Shown here piece by piece: positions 11,291-23,222 of a DNA stretch of 64,000 bases. Origin of the DNA: Fulvia fulva (taxonomy: Eukaryota > Ascomycota > Dothideomycetes > Mycosphaerellales > Mycosphaerellaceae); the NCBI RefSeq assembly GCF_020509005.1, contig NC_063014.1, positions 5,332,001 to 5,396,000 on the forward strand, written 5' to 3'. Below the pieces are notes generated by a model. That model ran no database searches and was not told where the DNA came from. It worked only from the letters and a program-made list of their open reading frames with translations. Made by a program: the position numbers and the translations under genes. Position 1 is the first letter of the stretch. Every line of letters begins with the position of its first letter.

Positions 11291-11634
11291 CTTTTTAGAT
11301 TTGCTAAAGATTTAGAAGTTATCTATATAAAGGAGGATAAGAACGTCCTCTCCCTAAAAGAGGTAAGTATTAGAATCTGTCCTCTTTAGGCTAAGAGCTT
11401 TAAGAGTCTCTTTTATATTATAGTACTAGAGGTTAGCTAACTATTTCAATCTATATAACCCTTTCTTAATCTCTAGAACTAGGTTTAAAATATTCTTCTT
11501 AATTAGTTCAGCCCCTTTAGGTGGTCTAATAAAGAGAGGTCTATTAATCTTAGGGTTTATAAAGGCTATTTCTATATCAATTTACCTTCTCCTCTAGCTA
11601 AGTACTATAGATAGAGCTATACGTCTAGTTTAAC
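11291..11634 (-). pseudogene. Relic of a different Ty1/copia reverse transcriptase
   Basis: The minus-strand translation shows the copia RT core in order: INRPLFIRPPKGAEL, KKGLYRLKQLAN and LLYIDNF, the last a YVDD-type catalytic site with the second Asp changed to Asn. In-frame stops and loss of Asp agree with RIP. It is cut at its upstream side by the insertion of gypsy B1 at 11640. It is neither family E nor family F. The right-hand continuation beyond B1 (from 35462) was not recognisable. Confidence 0.7.
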
Positions 11635-11639
11635 GATCG

Positions 11640-11823
11640 TATAAGGGCGCGCGTACCGTAGGGTCCGAATAAGAGAGTTATTATTCTACGAAGCTATAAA
11701 AGAGGAGCGCGAGGCGCGGCGAAGTTATAACGTAAAGCTAAGCCGCGCTAACCCGATACGGAAGGTCCGCGGTTCACCCGGGCCGACGTAGCTATAGTAA
11801 GGGGTCGCGGGCTACCCGTAATA
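11640..11823 (-). repeat. 3' LTR of gypsy B1 (184 bp)
   Basis: Same LTR as 13822-14005, 25281-25464 and 35278-35461. On the element strand it runs TATTACGGGTAGCCC...CCCTTATA and is preceded by a purine-rich tract (complement of ccctccctcttaaaac, 11828-11843). Confidence 0.9.
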
Positions 11824-13816
11824 GTACCCTCCCTCTTAAAACGCGTCTTAGTCCTCTAAGCCCTATCTATCTTATACGGCTACTTACCCGTGCTACTCTA
11901 TAACCGTACGAAAGTCTAATTATCCTCTAATGCCTTATTATTGTCTAGTAACACATCTACATCTAGTCTATCTATAACTAGCCTATCCGCGACCGGCTCC
12001 CTTCGAGAAATGCTTAGGGGGACCTAATTAGATAGAGCTACGAAGCCTATAGGCGTAGAAAACTCCGGCCGGTTATAGTAAAAGTCTATAATAGCGGCGG
12101 CCGCGTGTTTGAATATGTTCTTAGCCGGTCACTAGGTCTTACTATCCTCCTTATTCTAATATCTAAGCTATCTCACCTTATACTAAGTGTCTACTTTACG
12201 CTTCTACCCCTTCTTTACTTTACCTACTCGCTTACGGGTATATATATCTAAGATCTTCTCTACCTTATATATATATATATAGGTGTTACGACTATATTAG
12301 CGACTACATTGGCTTCGGTAGTGTCGGGCTCGATAGTTATCGGCGGTAGTAGTACTAGATACTAGCCTTCGAGTAGTAGGAAGTCGGGATGATCGGCTCG
12401 CTAAAGTAACGAGGTATAAAAGTAGTTATCGAGTCCTACTATAGCGTCCGATAATCTTAGTTTATATAAGAGCTTAGCTAGTATAACTTCTATAATCTAG
12501 TACGGGCTAGCATATCTTCTATCGAGCTTCTTAGATAGTTGAGTCGTACGGATATTCTTAGTACTTAGGTATACCTAGTCGCCTACTTTATAGTCTAGCG
12601 GGATGCTTCGGTAGCGGTTTACTACTTTAGCTTAGAGAGCTTATAACATCCGTATGTTTTCTTAAAGGTGCTTATAAAGGTCGTAAATCCGGCGTATAAA
12701 GGCTTTAGCCGATCGCGTATCTAGTCGCTAGAGAGTAGTTAGTCCTCCCTCTTTTATAGCGCTTAGGTCTACGCGCTCTATAAACTTAGGGTTATAGCCT
12801 AAAGTAGCGTAGAATAGCGACATACTAGTAGTTTTAGAAAGGTAGTTATTGATTACGAACTAAGCTAGACAAAGCTATTCTACCTAGTAATCTTATACCT
12901 CGTTAGTAAATATACGGAGATACTGTTCTATTACTTAGTTAGTACGTTCCGACTATCTATTAGTTTCTAGGTAGTATAAAGAACTTAGCTTACGACTTAT
13001 ACGAAGCATCTTATAAAGTTTCTTCTAGAAGGTAGTAACCTATTACTTACCGCGGTCTAAAGTAATAGTATTAGGAAATCCGCGCCGGGAGAATATATAC
13101 TTAAGGAAAACTCTTGCCGTATTCTATATAGATATCGCTCCGATCGGAATTAGCTCGACTTCCTTCGTTAGCCTATCTATTACGGTTATAATCTTGTTAT
13201 AGGTTATTGTTACGGCTACGTAAGTAGCCCGCTTAGACCCGCGCTACCGGCTTACCTAAATAGGCAAAAGACGAGGTCGTGAAGCTCGTAAGCTTTATAC
13301 TAGCGGAGCCTTATCTAGGCTCACTTCGGATAATAGACTACCCTAAGTGCCGCCGTGACAGTTATACTATTAAGGGTGCTATTAGGAAGTCCGACTACGA
13401 AGTCTACCGCGATATACCTCTAAGGTCGGTCCGGTACTAAAAGTAGGTGTAATAATCTAGGTGGCTAGGAGTATAGAGATTTTGTCGTAGAGTATATACG
13501 GCAATTCGCGGTATATCTACATACTAATATTACTAAGCTAGGCTAATATAATTCTCGTACTACGAGTTTATAGGTTCGAGCTCGTCCTAGATGTCCTACT
13601 ACTAGAGCGTCATAATTTATTCTAATAAGCCGAGTCCGTAGGGCCTAGTTATCGGGTACCTATAGGCTCTAACTATCGTACTAGTTTCGTATATATAATA
13701 TATTACTATCTACCTTATAGTACGTAGGGTGTATCTTCGCCTTCTATAAGAGTAGAGGGATAGTACTATCTTTCCGTAGTATCTTAATTACTGCCTTTAG
13801 TTCTTAGTCTAGGGCG
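11824..13816 (-). pseudogene. Gypsy B1 Pol, C-terminal part (integrase and chromodomain), RIPed
   Basis: The minus strand aligns with B2 Pol from the integrase core to the end. It includes the stretch that in B2 is interrupted by element C: here the corresponding bases (around 12760-12790) are continuous, which confirms the C insertion point. The chromodomain-like segment lies near 12190-12400. Stops are frequent. The N-terminal part continues at 30499 after the nested B2 and LINE. Confidence 0.82.
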
Positions 13817-13821
13817 TAAGT

Positions 13822-14005
13822 TGTTACGGGTAGCCCGCGACCCCCTACTATAGCTACGTCGGCCCGGCTGAACCGCGGACCTTCCGTATCGGGTTAGCGC
13901 GGCTTGGCTTTACTTTATAACTTCGCCGCGCCTCGCGCTCCTCTTTCGTAGCTTCGTAGAACAACAACTATCTCGTTTAGACCCTATAATATACGCGCCC
14001 TTATA
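13822..14005 (+). repeat. 5' LTR of gypsy B2
   Basis: Starts TGTTACGGGTAGCCC and ends CCCTTATA; 184 bp. The bases right after it (gtttgttctac) also follow the G LTR at 57320. No canonical TGG primer-binding site is present, so the priming mode is unknown. Confidence 0.9.
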
Positions 14006-14141
14006 GTTTGTTCTACTACCCTACCTAGATCGCGGATCTAGGTAAGGGACGCGTAATAATAGGAATAGACAGAACCGTAGAACTCGAGAACGCGTAGAGT
14101 CGTATTAGAATATAGAACACGGTAAGGCGTATAGCGCGTAG

Positions 14142-16265
14142 ATGCCTAGAGAACGTAACGTAGCGACATTATTAGTAGGTAGTCGCGCGCTCGTAGACAG
14201 TTAGGATATAGGCACCGTTACGCCTCCCCTAAACCTAGATAACATAACTTTATAAATAGCGAACGGCGGTATACTACCGCTACCTAAGCCTAAGGGCAAA
14301 AGCAAGTAGCGTATATCTCTTTTCCCCGACCTCTCCTCTTTCCCTTAGAGTTAGATATAGGACAATAACCGGCGGGTTATAGTAGATACCGGTGTCGCGC
14401 TATAACAAGAGATTAATAAAGCTTACTAGAAGGCCTTCGAGCGAGAAGAAGGTAGTAAGATTGACTTTATAGAACTGTTCGAGTTCAAGCTCGAAGAGAA
14501 CCTAGGCGGCGACCTAGACGAGGTATATCTATTACTCGACGAGGTAGAACATATTCTCGTATCCGAATACTAGAATGTTACCCTAGACAACCTTACGACC
14601 CTTATATCCTAACACCCGAAGACCACCTACGACTTCGTACTATAAGTAGTTAATACGGCGATTACTAAGGGTAGACAACTCGATATAATAGAGCGAGCTA
14701 ACGACCTCTAGAACACCTAGTATACTACGCTATATACTAAATACGACCGTATCTATAAGATGCTACGAAGTAGAGAGCTTATTATATAGAAAATAGTAGC
14801 AGATCTTAAGAGTAAGAAGGATTACGACCTAGCTAAGTTATAAGAGCTAGAGAAGAAATATAAGGAAGCTAATAACCTATATAAGCAGTTTAGCGAGATC
14901 TACGAGAAGGAGAAGAAGAAGGCATAAGATACTAAGGTAAAGAACTAGGCCCTATAACAAGAAGTCGATAACCTAAAGGCTCGGCTTAAGGTAGGAGACA
15001 CTATATAGAACGGAGGCAGGGGCCGCTTAGGCCGCCGACCCTCTCGTTCCCGCCTACGCGAGACCTTACTCGAGTAGCTATTACGTAGGTATCGCGAAGC
15101 TGCTAGTAGAGGTGGCGGTAGCGGTAGTAGTAATAACGATAGAGACGACTATAACCGTAGTAATAATAGCCGAGGACGTAATAACGACCGTCCGCGACTA
15201 GGACCTAATAATAGTCGTGACTCGAGAATACGTAATACCCGTACCTAGACACTACTAGTTAACCTTCTAGAACGTCTCTTTACTATTAACCGCACCCTGA
15301 CTCGCGGTATAGAGATCGGTAAGGGTGTGCCTAACCCTAAGCACTTTAAGAACGATAATAACCCTAATTTCAACAGCTAGTATAGTAGTATTCTCCTAAA
15401 GCTAACTATAGTAACCTTCCGTACTAAGGCAGATAGTCTACGCTTCGTATATAGGTAGACGTAAGGTGATCCTTAGCGAAGCATTAAGCCGAGGATCCCT
15501 ATACCTAGACAGCAGTCCTTTAACGAGTTCAAGACTAGAGAAGAGTTATTAGATTAGATAACACGCTAATATAGTATATATAATAAAGGAACTAAGGCTA
15601 TAGTTAACATTACTACCTATAAGTAAGAACAAGGCGAAACCTTTATAGCCTTCTATATACGCTACTCGAAGTTACGCGCCTAGATATTATAGACCGATAA
15701 GACCGAGCTTATACTGTTCCGTAACCGACTAAACCGTAAGTACTTTATTAAGACCTTCGGCGACCGCGAAGTCGACCGCCGCCTAGATAGTATATAAGAC
15801 GTTATCGAGGAGTATACCGTACTAGACGAGAGCTTCTACGAGACAGATCGACTATACCCGTAGAAGGAGCGCCCCCGTAGTAATAGCAACTCGAACGGCA
15901 ATAGCGGCTAGAATAACTAGAATAACGGTAACGTAGTTACTAGTGCCGCTACCGGTGTAGTAGGTGCCTTAGTATAGCGCCTACTATAGTACGCTAGTAC
16001 TAAGAAGAAGGAGGATCTACCGACATATCTATAGAACCTACCTACGCTTAACCGTAAGTAGCGCGAAGACCTTAAGAAGTAGGGTAAGTACTACCGCTAC
16101 CGTATAGGTTCTTACGTATCGACTAACCCTAAATGCCTAATATATAGGTACGATAGCGACTATCGCCTACCGCGTCTACGTAATACTACGCTAAATCCGA
16201 ACGCAAACCTTAGTTCCCTAGCCGCCGATCCGTAGTAGGGAAATAGTACGACCGCTACCTAAGCG
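14142..16265 (+). pseudogene. Gypsy B2 Gag, RIPed
   Basis: ATG 14142 opens a frame beginning MPRERNVATLLVGSRALVDS, conserved in B1. There is an acidic helical region (about 14400-14560), a long Lys/Glu-rich coiled coil (about 14800-14990), an Arg/Gly/Asn-rich linker (about 15000-15240) and a capsid-like region (about 15240-15840). A mutated knuckle lies near 16086-16135 (KYYRYRIGSYVS). Stops are mainly TAG. The frame reaches the slippery heptamer at 16238-16244. The product would be the structural particle protein. Confidence 0.8.
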
Positions 16266-16280
16266 TAGTAGATAGCGGTT
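16238..16280 (+). promoter_or_regulatory. Probable -1 ribosomal frameshift signal of gypsy B2
   Basis: Heptamer G GGA AAT at 16238-16244 is in the Gag frame (GGA starts at 16239, in phase with ATG 14142). T16244 precedes A, so RIP of CpA suggests an ancestral GGGAAAC, a classic retroviral slip site. A 5-nt spacer is followed by stem GACCGCTA (16250-16257), a 15-nt loop and TAGCGGTT (16273-16280). The last T also precedes A, so the ancestral stem was probably 8 perfect pairs. Downstream protease and RT are in the -1 frame. B1 and G have the same arrangement. Confidence 0.75.
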
Positions 16281-19200
16281 ACCCGAACTTCCTAGGACAG
16301 AAAGAGTATAAGATTAAGAGACACGGAATGTAAGAGACGGTAATAGACTATAGTAAGGAGCTTAAGATATCGGTATACGTACTAGATAAACAATAGCTAG
16401 CTATACACCCTTATATATTGTTACCCGTAATAATATAATATAGAAAGGCTCGAGGCCTTATAGATTCTACTTCTACCTCTCTCTTTCTTAACTAGAAATT
16501 GATACGCAAATATATAATACCCCTGATCCCTTTGACGTAAAGCCGACGACTAACACTAGGAGATAGAACGGCCACTATACGGCAGATTACATACGCGGCC
16601 CTTATAGACGTAGTTATTAGCGATTATTACGAGCAAATGTTATACTATATCACCGACCTCGAATATAACATCGTCTTTAGCCTACCGTAGCTTATAGCGC
16701 ACAACCTAAACATCTTCTAGGAGATAGGCGAGGTGGCATTTAGATCGGATTACTACTTTAGTCACTATCTATAGAATAAGACATCGATAATAGTATAATC
16801 CCTAAACTATCGCGAGAAGAAGAAGTAGGCACTAGTACGGTACGGACTAGAGCCCTTTACTAGAGAAGTAGCGAGCTTTATAGTAGGAGGGGCGGAGCTG
16901 AACGTCTTATTATATGACCTAGAAGACATAGACGATGAAGAAGTAGACTACTAGAGCGTTTCTTAACGCGCGTAGGGAATGTACGCGTACCGGCCTAGGG
17001 CTAAGTGCTTCTACATTATGCCTACTAGGCGTAAGAGCGACGACGGAGAGCTTAAGCTAAGTGCAATAGCTACTAATAATCTGGACTAATTCTTGAACAA
17101 GCAGTTTAATTACAACCCGAAGGAGAAGTTGCCGCCGATATACTACGATATTACGGACGCTTTCTTAGCTAAGGATTATAAAGGACTCCTACCTTACCGA
17201 CTAGGCGTAGATCATGAGATTTATATTAAGCCTAATAGTCTATAAGAGCCACTATACCGTAAGCCGTACGGCCTAGCTAAGAAGGAGAACGAGGTAGTTA
17301 AGAAATAGCTAGACGAGCAAACATCTAAAGGGAAGGTACGGAAAGTAGGGTAAAAGACGAGCTAGTCTCCTATACTAGTACTAGTAGTACGTAAGCCTAG
17401 AGGTGGGCTACGTGTTTGCATCGACTATAGAGGATTAAATGCGATTACTATTAAGAACCGGTATCCGATTCCCTTGATATAAGAGACGCTTAACCGTATA
17501 TACGGTAAGAAGTACTTTACGAAGCTAGACATTATAGTAGCCTTTAATAAGTTACGGATAGCTAAAGGGCACGAGTAGTTAACGGCGTTTACGACACGAT
17601 ACGGCATCTACGAGTATCTAGTGCTGCCATTCGGCTTATATAACGGACTAGCATCGTTCTAATTATATATTAATACGGTCTTATAAGAACACCTAGACGA
17701 CTTTATATCGGCCTACCTAGATGACGTACTTATCTTTAGTGACACCTTAGAGGAGCACATTAAACACGTACGGAAGGTTCTTACTAAGCTACGCGATATA
17801 GGACTTATAGTAGACATCGACAAAAGCGAATTCTACTAATAGAAGGTAAGGTATCTTAGGCTAATTATAACCCCTAACGGTATCGAGATAGACCCCGAGA
17901 AACTCGAATATATTCAGATATAGGAAGCTCCTAAGAACCTAAAGGATGTCTAGGCCTTCCTTAGATTTACTAACTTCTATAGGCGGTTCATCGAAGCATT
18001 TTCGCGTATAGCTACTCCTCTTATAAACCTGACCAAGTCGGACGGACTAAGCAATCACAAGAACAGAAGGATTTAATAGTCACTAGATTAATAACGAGCC
18101 TTTAACAATTTGAAAGCTACGTTTAGCAAAACCGGCATGCTCGTATATTATGTACTAGGTAGGAAAACGGTAGTAGAGACATATTCTTTAGATTTTATAA
18201 ACGCCGGCGTGCTGTCGTAGTATAACGAGAAGGGTGTACTACATCCTATAGCCTTCTACTCGAAGAAGTTGAGTCTATAGGAGTGCAATTATGAAATCTA
18301 TAATAAGGAACTGTTAGCTATTATCAAGGCTTTTAAGGAATAGAGACCCGAGCTCGCCTACGAAGTAGATAATAACAAGATTTATACCGACTATAAGAAC
18401 CTAGAATACTTTATAAAGACAAAGCAGCTAAATTAGCGATAAGCGCGTTAGGCTAAGTTCTTGTTATAGTTCAACTTCAAGATAATATACCGTCTAGGAC
18501 TTTAAGGTACAAAGCTAGACAGCCTAACGAGACGTAGCTAGGACCTTCCGTAGGGGGTGAACGACCCTCGGAACTAGCATTAGTATTAGACATTGCTACC
18601 TCCTAAGCGATTCCTTAAGATCGCCTTACTATAGGCAATAGTAGAAGATACGCCGGAAGAAGAGGAACTAGTATAGCTAGACCCTAAAGCTAAAGAGTTC
18701 ATACCTATAGAACGAGATGCGCCTACTAAACAACCGGCGACGCGTAAAAGTTAACGGGAAGCCGAACTCGAGTATCGAATGTCGACGGCGTACGTAACCG
18801 ATAACGAGCTTAAGACCGCGATTAAGGACCTATAGAAAGACCGCACTCCTATACTACTATAGAGAGCGAAGATTTACCTAGTACACTATAAAGTAGATAG
18901 CGACCTACTATATATTCGAAATCAATACGACGGCTAGAGCTTATAGGTACTAAATAACTAAGCCTTATAGACTAGGATAATTAAGATAAACTATAACGCT
19001 CTAGTAGTAGGCTATCTAGGACGAGCTCGTACTTATAAACTCGTAGTACGTAAATTCTACTAGCCTAGATTAGCGAGATCCGTACGTAGATATACCGCGA
19101 ATTACCGTACCTACCGTATAACAAAATCTCTACACTCCTAGCCACTAGGATTATTATAGCCACTTCCTATTCTAGATCGGCCTTAGAAACATATTGTAGT

Positions 19201-19704
19201 CGACTTCGTTATCGGACTCCTAGATAGTACTCTTAACGGCATAGTCTATAATAACATTATGACCGTTACTAATAGGCTTACTAAGGAAGTCGAGCTGATC
19301 CCTATTAGCGCAATAAAAGCACAGAATGCGGTAAGGCTTTTCCTTAAACATATATTCTATCGGCGCGGGTTTCCTAACACTATTACATTAGACCGTAGTA
19401 AGTAGTAGGTTGCTACCTTCTAGAAGAAACACTATAAGATGCTCCGTACAAATCGTAAGCTAAGTTCTTCGTATTACCTAGAAACTAATAGACAGTCAGA
19501 ACGTACTGACTAGGCGATAGAACAGTATCTTCGTATATTTACTAATAAGGTATAGGATGACTAGGCAGAATGGCTATGCCTTACTTAGTTCGCGATTAAC
19601 AATTACCTGTCCGAGACTACTAGTATGTCGCCGTTCTACGCTACCTTAGGCTATAACCCTAAGTTTATAGAGCGAGTTGACCTGAACGCTAGAAAGGAGG
19701 GAGG
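16244..19704 (+). pseudogene. Gypsy B2 Pol, N-terminal part (protease, RT, RNase H, integrase core), RIPed
   Basis: This is the -1 frame relative to Gag. Protease-like GLIDSTSTSLFLN is at about 16454-16492. RT follows, with [12 protein letters not shown] near 17420, VLPFGLYNGLASF near 17620 and catalytic YLDD at 17714-17725. RNase H is near 18180-18440 (HPIAFYSKKLS, IYTDYKNLEYF). The integrase zinc and core regions are at about 18990-19600 (VVDFVIGL near 19200, LDRSK near 19388, YLETNRQSERTD near 19480). Stops occur throughout. The frame is cut at 19704 by element C and resumes at 24152. Confidence 0.88.
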
Positions 19705-19709
19705 ACTGA

Positions 19710-20036
19710 TGTTACGGTCTGAAACGTGGGAGAAGCTCATTTGTCAGACAAGCGAAGAACGAGGGGAGATCACTAGGCAGCCAGTGTATTGGAGTCACTT
19801 GGGTCACTCGTGAACGAGGTGACTCAGGGTCACTTAGGTCACTCGTGAGCGAGGTGACCGCGCCAAGACATAGTACTATATAGACGACGCTCCTTTGCAA
19901 GTAGATAGGAGCCTCGTGCTCAACTCATTTTAAGTATACACTATATACTGTTTGGGACCACTACCTTCTCAACGAGTCAGAGACATCATTGCAAAGATCC
20001 AAGCCCGGTTGGGATAACGTACAGCGGTTCCTAACA
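19710..20036 (+). repeat. LTR 1 of element C
   Basis: TGTTACGGTCTG...TTCCTAACA, 327 bp. It contains two tandem hairpin units, with GTCAC/GTGAC stems at 19803-19823 and 19838-19858. The 32 bp between its end and the Gag ATG do not contain a TGG-type primer site. Confidence 0.93.
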
Positions 20037-20068
20037 ACTTTGAGCACCACCACCAGGGCCCTTTGCAT

Positions 20069-21061
20069 ATGTCTGGGAGAGACGCTACCCGGAGTCCGTC
20101 AAGACAAGGAACGCCACAGTCAACTGGCATTACGGAACGAATGAGCGAAATGTCGATTACAGGAAGCAGCAAGAACAACAACGCTCCTATGAGTATGCTG
20201 AACTCACAGGACCACCACCGTGCACCTAAGGTGTCTACGCCGGAGACGTTCGACGGGACCAAGGACAAACTGGAGGCTTTTCAACTGCAGGTTCAGTTGT
20301 ACCTTCACTTCAACGCACACCAGTTTCAAGGCGAGGCCGGCAAGGTCTTGTACGCCGCATCCTTCCTACGAGGAAAAGCAGCTAGAGGATTCCGACCATA
20401 CCTCAAGGACTGGCTCCACAACCAGGGTGAGGGGGGGACACCGAAGACGGAAACTCGAAAAATTTTCCACGACTACGACGAGTTTGAGACGAAACTCGAT
20501 GATCTATACGGGATACCGAATGAGGAGGTATACGCCGACCGACATATCCGACAACTTCGACAGACCACTTCTGTAGCGCTGTACGCCTCAGAATTCTAAG
20601 GATATGCCGCCGACCTAGAATGGAACGACGCAGCATTGCGATCGCAGTTCTACCTCGGGCTGAAGGACAACGTTAAAGCCGAACTATCCCGAAACGCCAG
20701 CGTTGTGACGCTAGGGGCGATGATCAAGGCAGCAAAGGAGATCGACGAAAGGCTCCAGGATTTGAGGTACGACCGACACGTACAGCCTGGATACTAGAGA
20801 CCCGCCGCGAGCGGAAGAGGGGGCTTCAAGGCCAGAAGTCAGGACCCTAGTTACGGAGACCCAATGGAATTGGACGTAACGGATCGTAGGACAGGAAGGG
20901 GGCTGAAGAGCAAAGGTTCCACCTGCTACGTATGTGGCGAGCAAGGCCACTTTGCAAAAAACTGTAAGAAGAAGAATATGGTTAGCCGCGAGTTCAACGC
21001 AATGATTCGCGAAGAGAAGACATACCAGGAATGCGAGAACTTCTTCTCGAAATCTGCTTAG
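20069..21061 (+). pseudogene. Element C Gag, copy 1 (two in-frame stops)
   Basis: The 331-codon frame from ATG 20069 encodes a Ty3-type Gag. An N-terminal low-complexity region is followed by a capsid-like helical domain (APKVSTPETFDGTKDKLEAF, about 20221-20280), a basic stretch, and a canonical CCHC knuckle CYVCGEQGHFAKNC near 20924-20965. The frame is stopped by TAA at 20597-20599 (simplest origin CAA) and TAG at 20795-20797 (CAG in copy 2). The first stop is shared with copy 2. The protein would package element RNA; enzymes must come from another element. Confidence 0.88.
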
Positions 21062-21167
21062 CAGAAACGACCTGACGACAAGGCATCAAACAGCGGCTTC
21101 TTGATTTGATGACCTAAGGACTAGAAGTCAACACAACGACACGGATAAACGACTACTGGAACACGAC

Positions 21168-21554
21168 TTACGAAGGCGCCTCGGGAGGAGGATCAGAACA
21201 AAAACCAGACCAGGAGAAAGGGGACGCTACACCGACGCTTTGGAGGCTCTTCTCCAGCTCGGATGCGGACAGGTGGACGACCCGAGTATCGTCTCCCTCG
21301 GCGGCGAGCTCACGATCCAAGCAGCGGAGTTTTTCTTCTTCACGGGCACGGTTCTGCTCGAGTACTTGGCGCTTCCTGGTGAGGATCGCCCGGACCTGCT
21401 CCAGTTGCTGTAGGAGCGATTCCTATTGTTGCTCCGCCAGCTCGATTTCTCTTTTTATGGATGCTTCGGTCCGATCTATAGCGGCCCACGACGTACGGAC
21501 ACAGGCGCGACCTCTACGGACACACTCGGAACACCGCGAGTCGGAGCCAGGCAT
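21168..21554 (-). pseudogene. Antisense Cys/coiled-coil ORF of element C, copy 1 (one stop)
   Basis: This is the counterpart of 23223-23609, 2,055 bp downstream. The frame starts MPGSDSRCSECVRRGRAC and runs opposite to gag, between the gag stop and the next LTR. A TAG at codon 44 (complement of 21423-21425), where copy 2 has CAG, truncates it before most of the coiled coil. Confidence 0.75.
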
Positions 21555-21764
21555 GACGAAACACAGACGCAACTTCGAACAACAGTTCTCGCAGGGGGAC
21601 TCGGCCAGGTGATTCTGTCGCTCGATGCGGGAGGCACGAAGTTCGCGTTTCTATGACGAGGAGGAAGACATTTTGGACAAGCTGAGGAATGAAAATGATG
21701 GGACATTCGCTTATATCATCATGACACGTAATCGTTGGGACACCGATCCTGGGGAGGGGGATGG

Positions 21765-22091
21765 TGTTACGGTCTGAAACGTGGGAGAAGCTCATTTGTC
21801 AGACAAGCGAAGAACGAGGGGAGATCACTAGGCAGCCAGTGTATTGGAGTCACTTGGGTCACTCGTGAACGAGGTGACTCAGGGTCACTTAGGTCACTCG
21901 TGAGCGAGGTGACCGCGCCAAGACATAGTACTATATAGACGACGCTCCTTTGCAAGTAGATAGGAGCCTCGTGCTCAACTCATTTTAAGTATACACCATA
22001 TACTGTTTAGGACCACTACCTTCTCAACGAGTCAGAGACATCATTACAAAGATCCAAGCCCGGTTAGGATAACGTACAGCGGTTCCTAACA
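21765..22091 (+). repeat. LTR 2 (shared central LTR) of element C
   Basis: 327 bp. It serves as 3' LTR of the first unit and 5' LTR of the second, preceded by a purine tract (21751-21764). It differs from LTR 1 and LTR 3 by a few transitions. Confidence 0.93.
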
Positions 22092-22123
22092 ACTTTGAGC
22101 ACCACCACCAGGGCCCTTTGCAT

Positions 22124-23116
22124 ATGTCTGGGAGAGACGCTACCCGGAGTCCGTTAAGACAAGGAACGCCACAGTCAACTGGCATTACGGAACGAATGAG
22201 CGAAATGTCGATTACAGGAAGCAGCAAGAACAACAACGCTCCTATAAGTATGCTGAACTCACAGGACCACTACCGTGCACCTAAGGTGTCTACGCCGGAG
22301 ACGTTCGACGGGACCAAGGACAAACTGGAGGCTTTTCAACTGCAGGTTCAGTTGTACCTTCACTTTAACGCACACCAGTTTCAAGGCGAGGCCGGCAAGG
22401 TCTTGTACGCCGCATCCTTCCTACGAGGAAAAGCAGCTAGAGGATTCCGACCATACCTCAAGGACTGGCTCTACAACCAGGGTGAGGGGGGGACACCGAA
22501 GACGGAAACTCGAAAAATTTTCCACGACTACGACGAGTTTGAGACGAAACTCGATGATCTATACGGGATACCGAATGAGGAGGTATACGCCGACCGACAT
22601 ATCCGACAACTTCGACAGACCACTTCTGTAGCGCTGTACGCCTCAGAATTCTAAGGATATGCCGCCGACCTAGAATGGAACGACGCAGCATTGCGATCGT
22701 AGTTCTACCTCGGGCTAAAGGACAACGTTAAAGCCGAACTATCCCGAAACGCCAGCGTTGTGACGCTAGGGGCGATGATCAAGGCAGCAAAGGAGATCGA
22801 CGAAAGGCTCCAGGATTTGAGGTACGACCGACACGTACAGCCTGGATACCAGAGACCCGCCGCGAGCGGAAGAGGGGGCTTCAAGGCCAGAAGTCAGGAC
22901 CCTAGTTACGGAGACCCAATGGAATTGGACGTAACGGATCGTAGGACAGGAAGGGGGCTGAAGAGCAAAGGTTCCACCTGCTACGTATGTGGCGAGCAAG
23001 GCCACTTTGCAAAAAACTGTAAGAAGAAGAATATAGTTAGCCGCGAGTTCAACGTAATGATTCGCGAAGAGAAGACATACCAGGAATGCGAGAACTTCTT
23101 CTCGAAATCTGCTTAG
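22124..23116 (+). pseudogene. Element C Gag, copy 2 (two in-frame stops)
   Basis: Same 331-codon Gag as copy 1. Stops are TAA 22652-22654 (shared) and TAG 22700-22702 (CAG in copy 1). The zinc knuckle near 22979-23020 and everything after the second stop are open from 22703 to 23116. The two copies differ only by scattered transitions, mostly in CpA/TpG context. No intact Gag remains in the array. Confidence 0.88.
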
Positions 23117-23222
23117 CAGAAACGACCTGACGACAAGGCATCAAACAGCGGCTTCTTGATTTGATGACCTAAGGACTAGAAGTCAACACAACGACACGGA
23201 TAAACGACTACTAGAACACGAC

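Noticed and set aside
19712..19900. 62-codon frame in the C LTR repeated three times (also 21767-21955 and 23822-24010)
   Set aside because: It lies wholly inside the LTR and includes the palindromic units; conserved only because the LTRs are identical.
21379..21656. Overlapping plus-strand frames opposite the antisense ORF of element C
   Set aside because: They have no recognisable domains and unlikely composition; the minus frame has a Cys motif and coiled coil and is the better candidate.
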